Positions 48,363-60,221 are shown, counted from the first letter of the stretch. The stretch: 64,000 nt of DNA from Chelydra serpentina (GCA_037349315.1 JBAIAC010000033.1:26430001-26494000); one strand, 5' to 3'. Made by a program: numbers and translations. Notes: a model not told the origin generated them from the sequence alone.

Positions 48363-48660
48363 TGGGCTATTTCTGCTCCCTCCTCCCCACGCCTCCCTTC
48401 CTGTGAGAAGAGTGGGGGCTCCTGAGGGGAGGGCGAGAGAGCTCTGTCTGCTTCTTACAGCAGTTCTGATTGGCTGCTTAATTCCGGGAGGTCAGGGTGC
48501 AGGTGGGGACAGCAGCCAATCAGAGATCTCCCCTCCCCACCAGGCAGGGCTTAAATGTACACCATCCAGCAACCCAGCCTGAGTTGTATAAATTTTTGTT
48601 TGTCAGGACTGCTTCCACTTTCGACCAGATGTGCCGTAGGCCTTGGTCCCCTCCCCTAAC
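48363..48660 (+). promoter_or_regulatory. Promoter-like stretch, possibly a solo LTR
   Basis: Two CCAAT boxes in opposite orientation (ATTGG at 48469-48473 and CCAAT at 48516-48520) are followed 71 bp later by TATAAAT (48587-48593). This is the layout of a pol II promoter or of an LTR U3 region. No polyadenylation signal or TG...CA boundaries were fixed, and no retroviral gene lies nearby. Confidence 0.3.
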
Positions 48661-48815
48661 ACCTTGCAGAGCTGGGCTGAATCCCTACACAAGGATTCAT
48701 CCTGAACAACATACTTGTGTTCCAACGTCAAACGTGCTTTGTCATTTCTTTGACAGGCCAGTTTTCCCCGACATCATTGGCCTTAAATTGGACATAAGTG
48801 CAGGAGGACAGAGAG

Positions 48816-49475
48816 ATAGAGTTTAAGCCCAGAAAGGACATTAGATCACCTAGTCTGACCTCCAAGTCACTGCATTTCGCCCAGTTATGGAGCCCAACAG
48901 CTTGACTTTGACTTAAGCATACCTTCCAGAAAGGCATCCAGGCTTGACTGGAAGACATCAAGATGGAGAACCCACCACTTCCCTGGGTAGTACTGCTATA
49001 GTTGTGTCTAATTTCTAATTAGAATTTGTCTGGCTTCGGCTTCCAGCCCTTGGTTCTTCTCTCCCACGCCTTTCTCTGCTAAATTAAATAGCCTTTTAGT
49101 ACCCGTCATTTTCTACCGATGCAGGTGCTTACGCACTGTAATCAAGTCACCTCTCAGTCTCCACACAGGCTGGCACTGTAAGGCATTTTCTCCAGCCCTC
49201 GAATCATTTTTGTGGGGCTTTACTGCCCCCTCTCCAATTTTTCAACACCCCTTTTTAAATGTGGACATCAGACCTGAGTGCTCTATTCTCGTTTCAGTCT
49301 TGCCAATGACGTATAGAGCTAAAATCACCTCCCACCTCCTACTCGCCATTCTCTGTTTATACATGCATGTACCACATTAGCCATTTTGGCCACAGCATCG
49401 CACTGGGAGCTCATGGTCAGGTGCTTGTCCACTATGACTCATAGACTTTAATGCCAGAAGGGACCGTCATGGACC
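48816..49475 (-). mobile_element. CR1 LINE 3' part, reverse orientation
   Basis: The CR1 tail in reverse starts GATAGAGTTTAAGCCCAGAA and GGACATTAGATCACCTAGTC, followed by the long 3' coding portion in reverse (CTAATTTCTAATTAGAATTT, AATCAAGTCACCTCTCAGTC, TTTTTGTGGGGCTTTACTGC). At 49441 a second tail start (ATAGACTTTAATGCCAGAAG) suggests another copy abuts. Open frames are broken. Confidence 0.75.
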
Positions 49476-52400
49476 CCTGAATCTTTTTCAGAGTCACTGC
49501 TCTCCAGGATATAGTCCCCCATTCTGTTTCGTGACATATAGTTTTGCCTGTAGCAGTACTAAAAAGGGGTGATACAGACCCAGAAAAGAGAGGGGTGACA
49601 GAAAATAGAGAGTGGTGGAGAGACACATCACAGCTCACTGGGGGTGAGTCATAGTACAGATGAGGGACAATTGTTTGGATGTTACAGCAGTTGAGCTTTG
49701 AAGCAAGCTGCATCGTTCCTGGCTCATTCAGGACTCTGTCACCGGGGGGAACTTGGCATGTTCCCAGGCATCGGACGGGACTGACAATCTTCCCTCTCCC
49801 ATGAGCTACAATCTCTGTAACTCCAAGTGAGACCCAGGCCAGCCGTTCTGGAGTTGTCAAGCCCAAATGTTGAAATCCAAACAAAGAGAAACATATTCTT
49901 CTCCCTGCCCAGGATCCCAGAGGGTTTAGAAAATGCAAACACCCTAAATGCACACATGCTTAAACCAACATTCTGAATCACTTTTCTACTGCCTGTATAT
50001 TGTTAATTAGAATGCTGACATATTCCTGACTACAGGCCAAAGGAACGCATAAGAGGATATATGAATTCTCAGTGCATGGATATTTATACCTGCCTACATG
50101 CAGTCTCCAAAGGGTTAACTACTCTACAAGTCCTTCTCAAACCGCTGAACAAAATTCATTTGTCAAAAAGAAAACAGACGAAGAAAGTATTTTGGATTTC
50201 CTCTGATACCCGTTTAAGTCTTGGTTATTTTTCTCTGACACATGCAGCCCGCTGGTGCCAATTATGTAGGTTATATTTCTGCCAGCTTTGCTGTGATATT
50301 GTCTTTAATAATTCATATGAACATGCTTAATATGCTTCTGTGATGCTGTGTGTGTATGTGTGTGTTGTCTCTTTCCCATTTTAGAGGCCATCTAGGCATG
50401 GAAATCCTTTATAAGATGCTTCAGCTGGGAGATGAAGTTGTCATTGCAAGTTTAATGAAGAAGGGGAAATGTAACCTGGAGAGGGAGCCCTCAGGAATAT
50501 GATTTGCTTAAATACCCATGTCGAAAAAGGTGTCATTTCTTGGCAGGGGGAGCAGAAATTTCAGTCAAGCATATTTGGGTCCATTGAACCAAACTCCTGC
50601 TTTGTGAGTTCCAGCAGAGCAGATGAGAACAGTATGTACAGAGGGAAGAACGTGTATAAATGACTGACATATGTCTCGGGAAAGGATTTTGAAGGGTGTG
50701 TGTGGCAGGTCAGTCTGATAGCCAGCTGGCCTAGTGGTCAGGAAGTGGCTTCACCGTTCTTTTCAGTCTGTCCATCCTGGAGGGGGCTGTGCTAGGTCAG
50801 ATGTAGCAGACCTCCATCTCTCCTGTGTGCCCCTCTTCCCCGCTTTGGGATTTTGTCACAACGGAGAGGAGTGGGAGCAAGGGAGGGTGTCCCAGGCCCT
50901 CCCACTCTGTCAGGTCTCAACCCAGGACTCTAAAGTGGTGTTGCGGGGTCTGGACCACTCATTGGTCTGCCCCAAGTTACACGCTCCACCAGTTGCTTCC
51001 TACCTGGCTGTGGCACCTGCCTTAGAAGTACCTGTTTCGTCTGTCGGGGGACAACACCCCATTCCTTGGGGACTCTCCTGGGTTCTTGGCTCCAAAAGGT
51101 GAGAAATACGAATCATTGCTCCCAGAGTGGCTTTACCAAGGCTGCAGTCAATCTGCCCACAGCTCCAGGTGTCAGCCTCACTTCCTGGTGTAGCCTGTGA
51201 CCCCTTACCCACGCTCACTGGTCTGCCAATCCCCTTTTAAACGATCCCTCCACCTGGAGCATGCCCAGCAGTACTGCTCCCTGACCCAGGACTGCTCCAT
51301 GCCCCTGGTTTGGCGTGGGGTTTGTAAACCCCATCACAGTATGATGCACATTTCAAACTGAGTCCAAGGAGGCAACACAGTGAAAATGGGAATGATCACT
51401 CCTCAGGGGCAGTCACCTCTGGGGTAGAACGCAGCAGCCTCTAAACAGCACACCGCACTACACCGTAACAGTTCAAGGGAGAAAGTAAAGAATGCTGTAT
51501 CTAGTAGAAATTGAAGAGGGGGAAGTAGATCAGTAGAAATGAATTGCCTCAACTGGAATATGACCAGAACAGCAGAGTTAACACCCCTGCTTTTACATAA
51601 AGAGCACTGGGATCTTTAATAACCCCAAGTCATAAGGACCCTGCTTTTACATCTTATCCTACAGACAGCACCTCTGAAAGCACAGCACCCCCAACAAAAT
51701 GCCAGGTCACAGGTTTAGCACTGACTTCCAGAGAGGAATGCCCCACACCACGTCATCAGCAACACCTCTGGGAGCATACTGGCTTTTTCTTGGGTCTCTC
51801 CTACTGAGGCCCCATTGAGCTGTTGAGCTCTATGACAGTAACAGCCCAAGATGGTGGCAGCAGACCCAGCAACATTCACACCATCCCCTCAATGTGCCAT
51901 GAGTATTCTAGGAAATCAAAACGAAAGGTGCATTTAGGAACCCAAAGTATCAAGTTGCCAAACAAGGGACTCAACCCTTTAACACCCCTTCCTTGCTCAA
52001 GTAATTCTCACTTATCCATTTGAATTAAGCCTCTTATCTTGGTGCCCTCACAAACTGATAGAACTGGGACTTAAAATTCACCATCTCTGTCTTTTCCCTC
52101 TCTCTCTTCATCCATCCTAGGGGTTATTTTTAGACTTTTTCTCTGAGCCCACTGGTAAGGAGCCAGTAATTCATAGCCAGCCAGGCTACCACAAAACCAT
52201 CCAGTGGTCATTTCAAAAGAGGTAAAGAAAAGACACTATCCAAAAAAGCTTCCTTGAGAAGAGAGATCTGGGAGTAAGAACAGGGACTGATGGGCATGTG
52301 CCATCATCAGATAAAAATTAAATGCCAAATATTATACTGCTGGTGATAAAAACCCCGAAATGCTCCTACTTCACCTCCAGTGTATTTGATTCTTCTCTGA

Positions 52401-53112
52401 TGCACAACATTACTCTCACAAAGGATCCCATTCATGGCAGGAGAAGGGTGAGAAAGGGATTCTTTTGTCTTCAGAAAGAAGCTGTCTCTGCTTTTGAACT
52501 ACTTCGCTCAACACCGATAAAAAAGACCTTTCATTCGCCTTTAAGTGTATCCATTTTAAGATAGAGTCAGTCAGCTTTTCAAACTTAACACAACTCGATC
52601 AAAACTGAGTTGGCCTTGGAAACTGCACACAACCAGGAATTGAGCTAAGATCTGGAAGAGGGAAAAAAATGTGAGAAAAGTTCTCCAGCTCTTTAAATAT
52701 CCCTCGTAGGAAGAGTTCAGGCTTCACCCAAACCCTTTTTCAGACTCAGTGAGGAGGGAAAGACAATGCAGTATGGCTAATCATTCAGGGCTTGTCTATT
52801 TGGGGACATGCAAAGAAAGTTAATCCAAATTAACTAATAATGTGATATGAAGTGGGTTAGTTAAATCACATTAAACCCCTGTGTGAACAATCTCATCAGA
52901 ATTAAAGTAGCCTTAATTCAGTTTATTTTATTCGCTTCCAAAGTGAATCAAATTCAACTGAATGAAGGCCACTTTAATTCTGAATAATAGCATTCACATA
53001 GGGATTCAACGAGGTTTAACTAATCCACTTTAAAAGTTCATTTGGATTAATTTTCCCGAATGTCCCTGTTTAGACAAGCTATCAGACTAGTGCTATCTGG
53101 GAGAGACTACAC
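49476..53112. other. Mostly unassigned sequence
   Basis: No supported gene. A 173-codon minus-strand frame at 49432-49953 has no domain I recognise and is discussed under rejected items. The part from 50000 to 50335 is AT-rich and repeat-free. Confidence 0.4.
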
Positions 53113-53192
53113 CAGAGGTGGGCAAACGACGGACTGCAGGCCACATCTGGCCCGCGGGACCGTCCTGCCCAGCCCCTGAGCTCTTGGCCCGG

Positions 53193-53372
53193 GATCATAG
53201 AATCATAGAATATCAGGGTTGGAAGGGACCTTAGGAGGTCATCTAGTCCAACCCCCTGCTCAAAGCAGGACCAATCCCCAATTTTTGCCCCAGATCCCCA
53301 AATGGCCCCCTCAAGGATTGAACTCACAACCCTGGGTTTAGCAGGCCAATGCTCAAACTACTGAGCTATCCC
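53193..53372 (-). mobile_element. tRNA-derived SINE with CR1-like tail (turtle Cry/pol III SINE type)
   Basis: On the minus strand it starts GGGATAGCTCAGTAGTTTGA: A box TAGCTCAGTAG at 53358-53368 and B box region GTTGTGAGTTCAATCC at 53315-53330, as expected for a tRNA-derived pol III promoter. The 3' part (GGGGTTGGACTAGATGACCT, TCCAACCCTGATATTCTATG, ATTCTATGAT) is a CR1 tail. This tRNA head plus CR1 tail is known from cryptodiran turtles. Confidence 0.88.
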
Positions 53373-53559
53373 TCCCCCCCTAGCCCCCAGCCCCTCCCCT
53401 GCTATTCCCCCTCTCCCACAGCCTCAGCTCACTGCGCCTCAGCTCAGCTCTGGGCGGCGAGCTCTTGCCGGGCGGCGCGGCTTCCTGTCCTGGTGCTCTC
53501 GGCGGCACGGCTGTAGCGCCGCCAGCCACCGGTGCTCCAGGCAGTGCGGTAAGGGGGCA

Positions 53560-53940
53560 GGGAGCAGGGGGGGTTGAATAAACAGCAGGGGAGTTCAGGG
53601 TGGTGGTCAGGGGACAGGGGTGTGGATAGGGGTCGGGGAGGTCAGAGGGCAGGGAACAGGGGGGTTGAATGGGGGAAGGGGGACAGTCAGGAAGGAGCGG
53701 GGGTGTTGGATGGGGCAGCAGGGGGAAGGCAGGGGGTCAGGGGCCAGGGAGAAGGGGTGGTTGGATGGGGCAGGGGTCCTGGGGGGCAGTCAGGAATGAG
53801 AGGAGGGGTTGGATGGGGTGGCAGGGGGCAGTCAGGGGACAGGGAGAGGTGGATGGGGAAGGGGTCCCTGGGGGGCAGGAGTTCGGGGGGCTGTCAGGGG
53901 CCGAGAAGCAGGGGAGGTCATATAAGGGGCGGGGGCCGGG
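53560..53940. repeat. G-rich minisatellite inside hAT
   Basis: Loosely repeated units such as GGGGTTGGATGGGGCAGCAG, CAGGGGACAGGGGTGTGG and GGGGGGCAGTCAGGAATG. Many runs of three or more G on the plus strand could form G-quadruplexes. Confidence 0.85.
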
Positions 53941-54051
53941 CCACGCCTGGCTGTCTGGGGAGGCACAGCCTTCCCTAACAGGCCCTCCATACAATTTCAG
54001 AAACCTGATGTGGTCTTCAGGCCAAAAAGTTTGCCCGCCCCTAGGCTACAC

Positions 54052-56454
54052 AAACCCTCATTCATATGAGTACCTCTGATACAAGGAGTCTTATTGATTT
54101 AAATGGGACAACTTGCATGAGTAAGGACTAATGGTGAAAGGTATTGGATAGCAAATGGGGTCAAAGACTTCTGTTTGCACCAGATCAGGACAGTGAGAGT
54201 ATAAGTTGTCCTGAAAGGACCCCATATAAAGAAATCAGTTCCAGGATGAGAGCAGAATTTGGCCTCTGTGTCCAGTTGGTCTGTGGCCTATTAGTTGAGA
54301 AATGTCAATGGTGCAAATTCAAATGACGTATTTTTGGGGCATGGACACTGTCCAGTAGAAACTGGACTGGAGCCCCAAACCCTTTCACATAGGCTACCAA
54401 ACAGCAATTCAAAGGATCCTGGATACTTCCAACTTGATCACAGATAAAGGAGGCCTGATTCTTCTCTGACTCCAGTTTTATACCAGTTTAGCTCTAGTGG
54501 TTTCTATGGAGTTTCTCCTGATTTACATTAACATGAGAGGAGAATAAGGACCGTGAAGTCTTTGCATGGCTACTACATCCCATATTCCAACACTGACCGC
54601 CTGAGACATCCACTCCCCACAGTGATGCGCCACAAACCAAATTCATCCTGATCTCTTTTCTCTTTTGAAGTGAGTATTTTACAGCAAAGCGAGGAGAAGT
54701 ACTACAGGCACGAATAGCAACTCAGTTGCACATACGCATGTAACTTTGAGATCTCATGTCGCAATATCAGATCATGAGTATAATAGCGCAGGATATCTCA
54801 TCTCACAGCCATTTCTTGATGGTCCTCTGGAGAGACTGTAGCAAACGTAGGTCCCATATGTTCACTTGGAGGGTTTGGAGATATTGCTGCTGCAGGTGGC
54901 TGCTCCTTTCGGCCCTTAGTGACTCTTCTGAGCCCAGTAGCTTCTGATGTGTTCCTTAAAATATCAAAAGAATAAAGCCAGTTTCCTGTGCATTAGAGGC
55001 AAATCTTTCTTTAAGAAAGGCAAATATTTGTATTTTTAGTGATAGAGAAACCTCTTCGGGGTTCAAGCCCTGGTTTCATTTCGGATTCCACTGGAGTTTA
55101 CACTTGACGGGGTCAGAGATACTAATGTAATTAAAGTCAGTGAGCTCGCTTATGTTTTTCTGAGCTGTGTGGTCTGTTCGTTTACTAGAGCAGCGGTTCC
55201 CAAATTATGGTCTGTGGAGGAAACTAGAAGGCATGGCTCCCCCTCCAGTGCTACAGCCAATAGATCATTCTACCTCCAAGACATCCTTTCCTTTGGCAAT
55301 ATGATAGCTGCATTTCAGCCAAAGGAGCCTTCCCAAGCTGCAATGACCACTACAGCTTAAATCTCTTGAACTCATATGACGGACACAATTGCAAGAAGGA
55401 GACAAATTCATAGGCAGTGTAAGCAGGGGCAGCTTCTAGTAATTTCCCATGTGCGTTAGGTTGAATTTAGCCCACGGATTTTAATGTGCTGGCTATAGCA
55501 TGCTTTCATGTGGGAAGAACTGTCACCAAAGAAAACCATTTTCAGGTACAGAGATTGGGGAGGGGGTAGAAGATCTATCAGATTTTGGGGGGGTTGTAGT
55601 CTCTCCTGTCCCAGGTTGGTCACTTAGAAAGATTTAATTTGGGGAGATGCCTGAGGGATGAAGTTTGAACTCTAAGTCAAAAACAGCCTTTGGAGCTTCT
55701 TGGTGTCTGTTAGTCAAATGAACCTAAATGCCAGCTAATCAGTTTGGGCACATCTGTGATTGCACTCAACCATAGTAAACAGCCAGAGACCAACATGACT
55801 GATGCATTAGCAGCTACTGCCATCTAGTGGTAGATGAAAACAGATATCTACATAAATGTAACTAAAACTATTCAACAGAAAGGAAAGCAATATAACAATG
55901 GGCCATTTCCTCAGCCCTGTTAAGCCGGCTTTGTGCTGCTCTGATGGTGCAAAGCGGGCTTAAATGGACTACTGAGAATTCCTTTAGTGCAGAGAAATCC
56001 TCCAGTGGTGGAAAACTGGGTAGGCCGACTCATTCCAGGCCCCTTCAGAGCATCTCGAACCCAGCAGAGGGGGCGTGGCTGAGGAAAAGGGGGTATATAC
56101 CCTTGCACTTTACTGATCCCCAGATTTCCGAACTGCCCTTTGGGGGGCATAGATGCTGTACAACATAGAGCATCCTGAAGTTGCCCTATTCTCTCAGTCT
56201 TTGGGGCCCAGCAGCACAAAGATCAGGGAGCAAGAAGGATGGCAGTAAGTCACCTTTGCAGCATCCCAGCCTGGGCTACATGGGTTGTCAAACAGTCAGT
56301 TCCGGGGATCTGACCAATTGTATCTCACTCTACACTATTGGTGGATTGGCTGAGAGAACCGAACATGTGAGTTTAATTTGTTCACTTTGGATTCTAATGT
56401 CAGTACCAATGAGACGAAGATGATGACTGGTAACCATTGCACCCTTGAGGCCTC
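54052..56454. other. Mostly unassigned sequence
   Basis: No supported gene. A palindromic repeat (CTGATTCTTCTCTGACTCC, GAGAGGAGAATAAGGACC) lies at 54456-54552. At 55191 CAGCGGTTCCCAAATTATGG resembles a hAT start, but no right end is found. Confidence 0.4.
54456..54552. repeat. Palindromic repeat (ctgattcttctc type)
   Basis: CCTGATTCTTCTCTGACTCC is mirrored by CATGAGAGGAGAATAAGGAC, with CCAGTTTTATACCAGTTTAG near the centre. Related to partial units at 6725-6805 and 16295-16330. Confidence 0.5.
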
Positions 56455-56655
56455 AATCAGTATCAGGCCCTCATTGTGTCAGGTGCTGTTCACACACATT
56501 TAAAGTCAGAGTCTCTGCCCCTCAGCACTTACAATCAACGGTCCCCATCCTGCAAAACCTTACGCATTGTGCACTGTTAGGAGTCCCGTTGAAGTCCATG
56601 AGACTTCTCGCAGTGCATAACATTAAGCATATGAGTAAGTCTTTGCAGGATTGGG
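56455..56655. repeat. Fragment of 10262 family followed by a palindromic repeat
   Basis: GGCCCTCATTGTGTCAGGTG and CTGTTCACACACATTTAAAG match the 10262 family loosely. From 56555, CCATCCTGCAAAACCTTACG is mirrored by AAGTCTTTGCAGGATTGGGG, a hairpin-like repeat about 100 bp long. Confidence 0.5.
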
Positions 56656-56844
56656 GCCAAAGAAGACTAACATGCCAGGTTTTTTTCTTTTGCTTTCTGT
56701 AACATGACAGAATTTCCCCTATCTTTCAGTGTTTTCATTGAGTGCAGCTGAATTAAGTAATTTAGTGGCATTTTATGTTTCACATATTGACTTGTTTGCA
56801 AATTTTCACTGATTCCTACCAGTTATTATGAATGCTTTACATAT

Positions 56845-57015
56845 ATACCATGCCCAAGGAGCTTTGCAAACATTAATTAATTCTCATGATACCCCTGTGA
56901 GCTAGTAAGTCTGAGTAAACACCAATGGGTAAACTGAGACTCACAGAGATTAAGTGATATAGCCAAAGTCATGCAATGAGTCAGTAGCAAAGTGGATACC
57001 CACCAGTCTTGACTC
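56845..57015 (-). repeat. MIR-like SINE, reverse orientation
   Basis: AATTAATTCTCATGATACCC, CTGTGAGCTAGTAAG, then AACTGAGACTCACAGAGATT, AAGTGATATAGCCAAAGTCA and TGCAATGAGTCAGTAGC match the reverse complement of MIR. Confidence 0.7.
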
Positions 57016-57071
57016 TTAGTCCCTTTCCATAATCACTCGATACATTCCCTTCTATTCTCCTTAATACACCA

Positions 57072-57165
57072 GACCAAATTTTGCCATCAATGATATTCAT
57101 GCAACTTCATTAAAGCCAATGGGATTACATGGATGTAAATGAAGACAGTTTTTGGCCAGCTAAAT
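57072..57165. repeat. Palindromic repeat (accaaattttgcc type)
   Basis: AGACCAAATTTTGCCATCAA is mirrored by GAAGACAGTTTTTGGCC, with CATGCAACTTCATTAAAGCC and GATGTAAATG toward the centre. Confidence 0.5.
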
Positions 57166-57719
57166 CTCAACAGCATTTGTATGTCTCTTTTTATAAACTC
57201 TTTATTTGCAATTACCCTTCAGTTCCAAGCCAAATGCACATCTGATAAAAGCCACTCTGGGTAACATCCATAAATGTGACAAAAATGTTCAACATTAAAA
57301 GGTTTTTAAAATGCGTGTTCAAAAAGATCTGCACCAGGATGCTATCTCCATGGGGCTCGGATTTTCTCTCCGCTTTGGTCTTGAAGAGCTGAAATATTGC
57401 TTCCTGTTTCAAAAGACTCTTCAGAGCTTAGTAAGTTGATTCACTCTCTAGATCTGAATGTTACAGCTGCCATCTTGCTGTATCCAACTTCCCAACCACA
57501 CAATCGTCTTGAGCATCTCCCCGGTCATCTTTCTCTAGGCTCTTTGTCTCCTCTCCCATTTTCATCCACTTATGGACAAATTCAACCTTACCTTAAGCCA
57601 GGCAAAAATCCATCATCTTCAATAGAGTGGAGCCTGCTTACATCAGGGCTGAATTTGACCTGTGATCTACTACATAATATTGACCGACAGGTCCTTCCCA
57701 CCTTCCCTACACATTAGGT

Positions 57720-57781
57720 GAAATCCTGGCCCCATTGAAGTCAATGGCAAAACTCCCATTGACTTCAAAGGGGCAGGATCC
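57720..57781. repeat. Short palindromic repeat, best preserved copy
   Basis: AATCCTGGCCCCATTGAAGT pairs with ACTTCAAAGGGGCAGGATCC across a TCAATGGCAAAACTCCCATT centre; both arms are about 26 nt. Defines the family at 2692, 4731, 31135 and 41525. Confidence 0.7.
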
Positions 57782-58977
57782 AACTCATTGAATTTGACAT
57801 GTCCTTAGGTCACAGATGTAGATTGCCAGGGTTGCTGTGATCCATTTACATATCTATAACTGTCAGTCTTGTCCAATATCTGTCTTGGCTTCTGTCCTGC
57901 TGTGCAGAGGGACAATGGGGACAGATTAAATTCCTGCACCACTTTTAATTCAAGTCATTCCAATTTCTTCTTCTTTAGAAAGGCCTCATTCCCACAAATG
58001 CAGCATCTTCGGGAGGCATGTGATTTTCTCTGGGGAAAACTTGCTGCCCTCACAGCTCTCCCTATGCAGAACCAGATGGGCTTTCTATAGGTGCATTGGT
58101 GATTTCTGTAGGCTCAGGGGTTCATTTCAATGATTCCTCTATTCTTACAATCTGGATGGCAGTTTGGGAACTTTCAGGGGACAAAGTCACTAGGTAAAGG
58201 TGAGATCACATAAAAAAGGAGTCTTTTAAATTCTCTGTGTCCTTCCACAATAAGGAAAGTTAGCCTGCGAATGTACAAAATATAATGGAGGAATAGAATG
58301 CTTCCTAATGCCTGACTGGAATAAAAAGGATGACACACAGTTATCTTGGTGTTGTATTCTGATCAGTCAGACAGCAGAGATATCATGCTTTACTTAGCCC
58401 TTCTGCACTCAGCATGTGGCAAATATGAAGAGGTACATGGGGGAGAAAAAGAGAGAATGCTGCTCTACTGGTCAAAAGACCCCTCTAAACCCCTTTGTAT
58501 AACCTAGCAGAGGCAGCCTGTATGGAAACCTAAATGAGCCTGAGGAATATTCATATGCTGGTAATGTACCATGACTACTGCCTCCCAGCTCCAGATAAGT
58601 TGAATTAATAAACTGCCTTTCGTTGGTGACACCTCAGCATGAATTTTGCATTAGGCTCAATTCAGTAAAGTTCACAACTGACACAGTTCCCTTTATGACG
58701 ATCCTTTTCAATTGTTTTTTGTGCTGGGATGTCATAAAGATGTTTGAGTTGCTTCTGGCTGGGAGCTGTCTTTTATCTTGAGAAAGAGCTTTTGTAACCC
58801 ACTCATGCCTACAGCACTCTTGAATTGAGTCTGAAGGCAAAGCTCCTAGTCCGTTTACACTATTAACAAGGCAGGCATTTTTTCATGTCAATGAAAATCT
58901 CGTCGCTAGGCTTGTCACAGTGGAAAATTTCAGTGGTGGCAGGTGGGGGGAGGTTAATGTAGGGAGCAGATGTGCTG

Positions 58978-59283
58978 TGATAACATCAGTGGACACCTTG
59001 TGGAGTTATTAATACAATGATTGTGGATCACCTTTGCCAATTAGAACTCAGGAGGCACTTGCCGAGCTTATCAGACCACGAATCTTCTCTTCCTTAATTG
59101 ATAGGTAGGTGACATGGCTGAGCAGTGTCCAGATTGCACAGGGAGAGATAAAAGCATCTCCAGATAGACAGCCTGACTATAAGATGTGTTTATCTCCCGA
59201 TAATCACTATGTTACTATATCAGTCAGTCAAATCTCTCCCTCTGTTGGTCTCTAATCAGGACAAGGCTCCTCTGAATGATAGA
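58978..59283. promoter_or_regulatory. Cluster of GATA-type motifs
   Basis: GATA-type words in about 305 bp of repeat-free sequence: TGATAAC (58978), CTTATCA (59067), TGATAGG (59099), AGATAAA (59146), AGATAG (59162), TTATCT (59190), CGATAAT (59199) and ATGATAG (59277). ATTAATAC, CCAATTAG and TTAATTGAT words are intermixed. It looks like a cis-regulatory module, but no conservation or chromatin evidence is available. Confidence 0.3.
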
Positions 59284-59781
59284 TTTGGATTAGGTTTAGG
59301 TGACGATTTGGGCTTTGAGTTTTGTGCTGAGCCCTGAGCACCTCTGGGGTTTGGAATTTCACTACACTCAACCTGTTATGGCAAGACTTTGGCCAACATG
59401 GTGGAAATCTTAGGAGGTCAGCTGTTCTTCTGAGATTTTCTCGATTTGAGATACTGGTCTTCCCAAGCCATCAGATAAATGCAGCCTATTCCTGATCCCA
59501 TTGAAATCGGACATATACTGCACCAGCTATAAAATACGAATAATACTATCCCTTTCTCCCACCCTTTTTCTGTTATATTGCTTAGATGGTGAACGCTTCA
59601 GAGAAGGACTGTCTCTATGGATATGTCCATGGCCTAGCATGATGGGGCTCTGATCTCAGTTAGGGACACACCCACATGTTGAGATTTTCAGAGCAGGCTA
59701 CGGGATTTAGACACATATTGTCTGTTAAAAGTAACAGTCCAAACCCCCTCATCATGTAAACTAGGTTCGACAGGGACAGGT

Positions 59782-60195
59782 GTGCAAAGCCCACAGGTAA
59801 GTGGAGAACATGGGGACCTGGGAGATGGGTCGGAAATAGGAGGGAGTGTGGGCTCTAATGACAAAGAGATAGGAGGGTCAGGGCAAAACTGGGAGGCAAG
59901 ATCAAATCAATATCTTAGATGCCTGTATACAAATGCGAGAAGTATGGGTAATAAGCAGGAAGAACTGGAAGTGCTAATAAATAAATTCAACTATGACATT
60001 GTTGGCATCACTGAAACTTGGTGGGATAATACACATGATTGGACTGTTGGTATGGATGGGTACAGCTTGCTCAGGAAGGACAGACAGGGGAAAAAGGGAG
60101 GAGGTGTTGCCTTATATATTAAAAATGTACACACTTGGACTGAGGTGGAGATGGACATGGGGACGGAAGTGTTGAGAGTCTCTGGGTTAGGCTAA
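59782..60195 (+). pseudogene. CR1 ORF2, endonuclease N-terminal piece
   Basis: 137 codons. From residue 47 (CLYTNARS) it follows the APE-type endonuclease fold of CR1: Asn51 in the NARS motif, GITETWW with the metal-binding Glu78, then YSLLRKDRQGKKGGGVALYI. Residues 1-45 are a polar, Gly/Ser-rich lead without a domain. The start codon is the first ATG in the open stretch and may not be native. The frame breaks at about 60180 (stop at 60193-60195), and the sequence continues in another frame as [12 protein letters not shown]. Confidence 0.9.
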
Positions 60196-60221
60196 AAGGG
60201 GTAAAAAACAAGGATGATGTC

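Larger units (their letters stand above)
53113..54043. mobile_element. Composite hAT-type transposon with nested SINE and minisatellite
   Basis: Left end CAGAGGTGGGCAAACGACGG and right end AGTTTGCCCGCCCCTA are inverted repeats. The target duplication is GACTACAC (53105-53112) and GGCTACAC (54044-54051), 7 of 8. The element contains a reverse-oriented SINE (53193-53372) and a G-rich minisatellite (53560-53940), which enlarge it to 931 bp. Its frames (134-136 codons) are minisatellite translations. Confidence 0.9.
57166..59757. other. Mostly unique sequence
   Basis: No supported gene. Contains the palindromic repeat at 57720-57781 and the GATA-motif cluster at 58978-59283. Confidence 0.4.

Noticed and set aside
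49432..49953. 173-codon open frame on the minus strand
   Set aside because: No recognisable domain. By a rough estimate, (61/64) to the power 173 is about 0.00025, and with several thousand stop-to-stop intervals in six frames one such frame is expected by chance. Part of it lies over a CR1 tail.
50397..50505. Possible short exon after CCCATTTTAG
   Set aside because: A short open stretch of about 35 codons without a donor at a supporting position or any recognisable similarity.
53193..53372. A functional tRNA gene on the minus strand
   Set aside because: A and B boxes are present, but the sequence continues into a CR1-like tail and recurs at 62801-62974, so it is a SINE.
53574..54079. Gly/Arg-rich frames of 134 and 136 codons
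   Set aside because: Translations of the G-rich minisatellite inside a hAT element.
55191..55270. hAT element starting CAGCGGTTCCCAAA
   Set aside because: The start looks right, but no right terminus or target duplication could be found, so it is mentioned only as a possible fragment.
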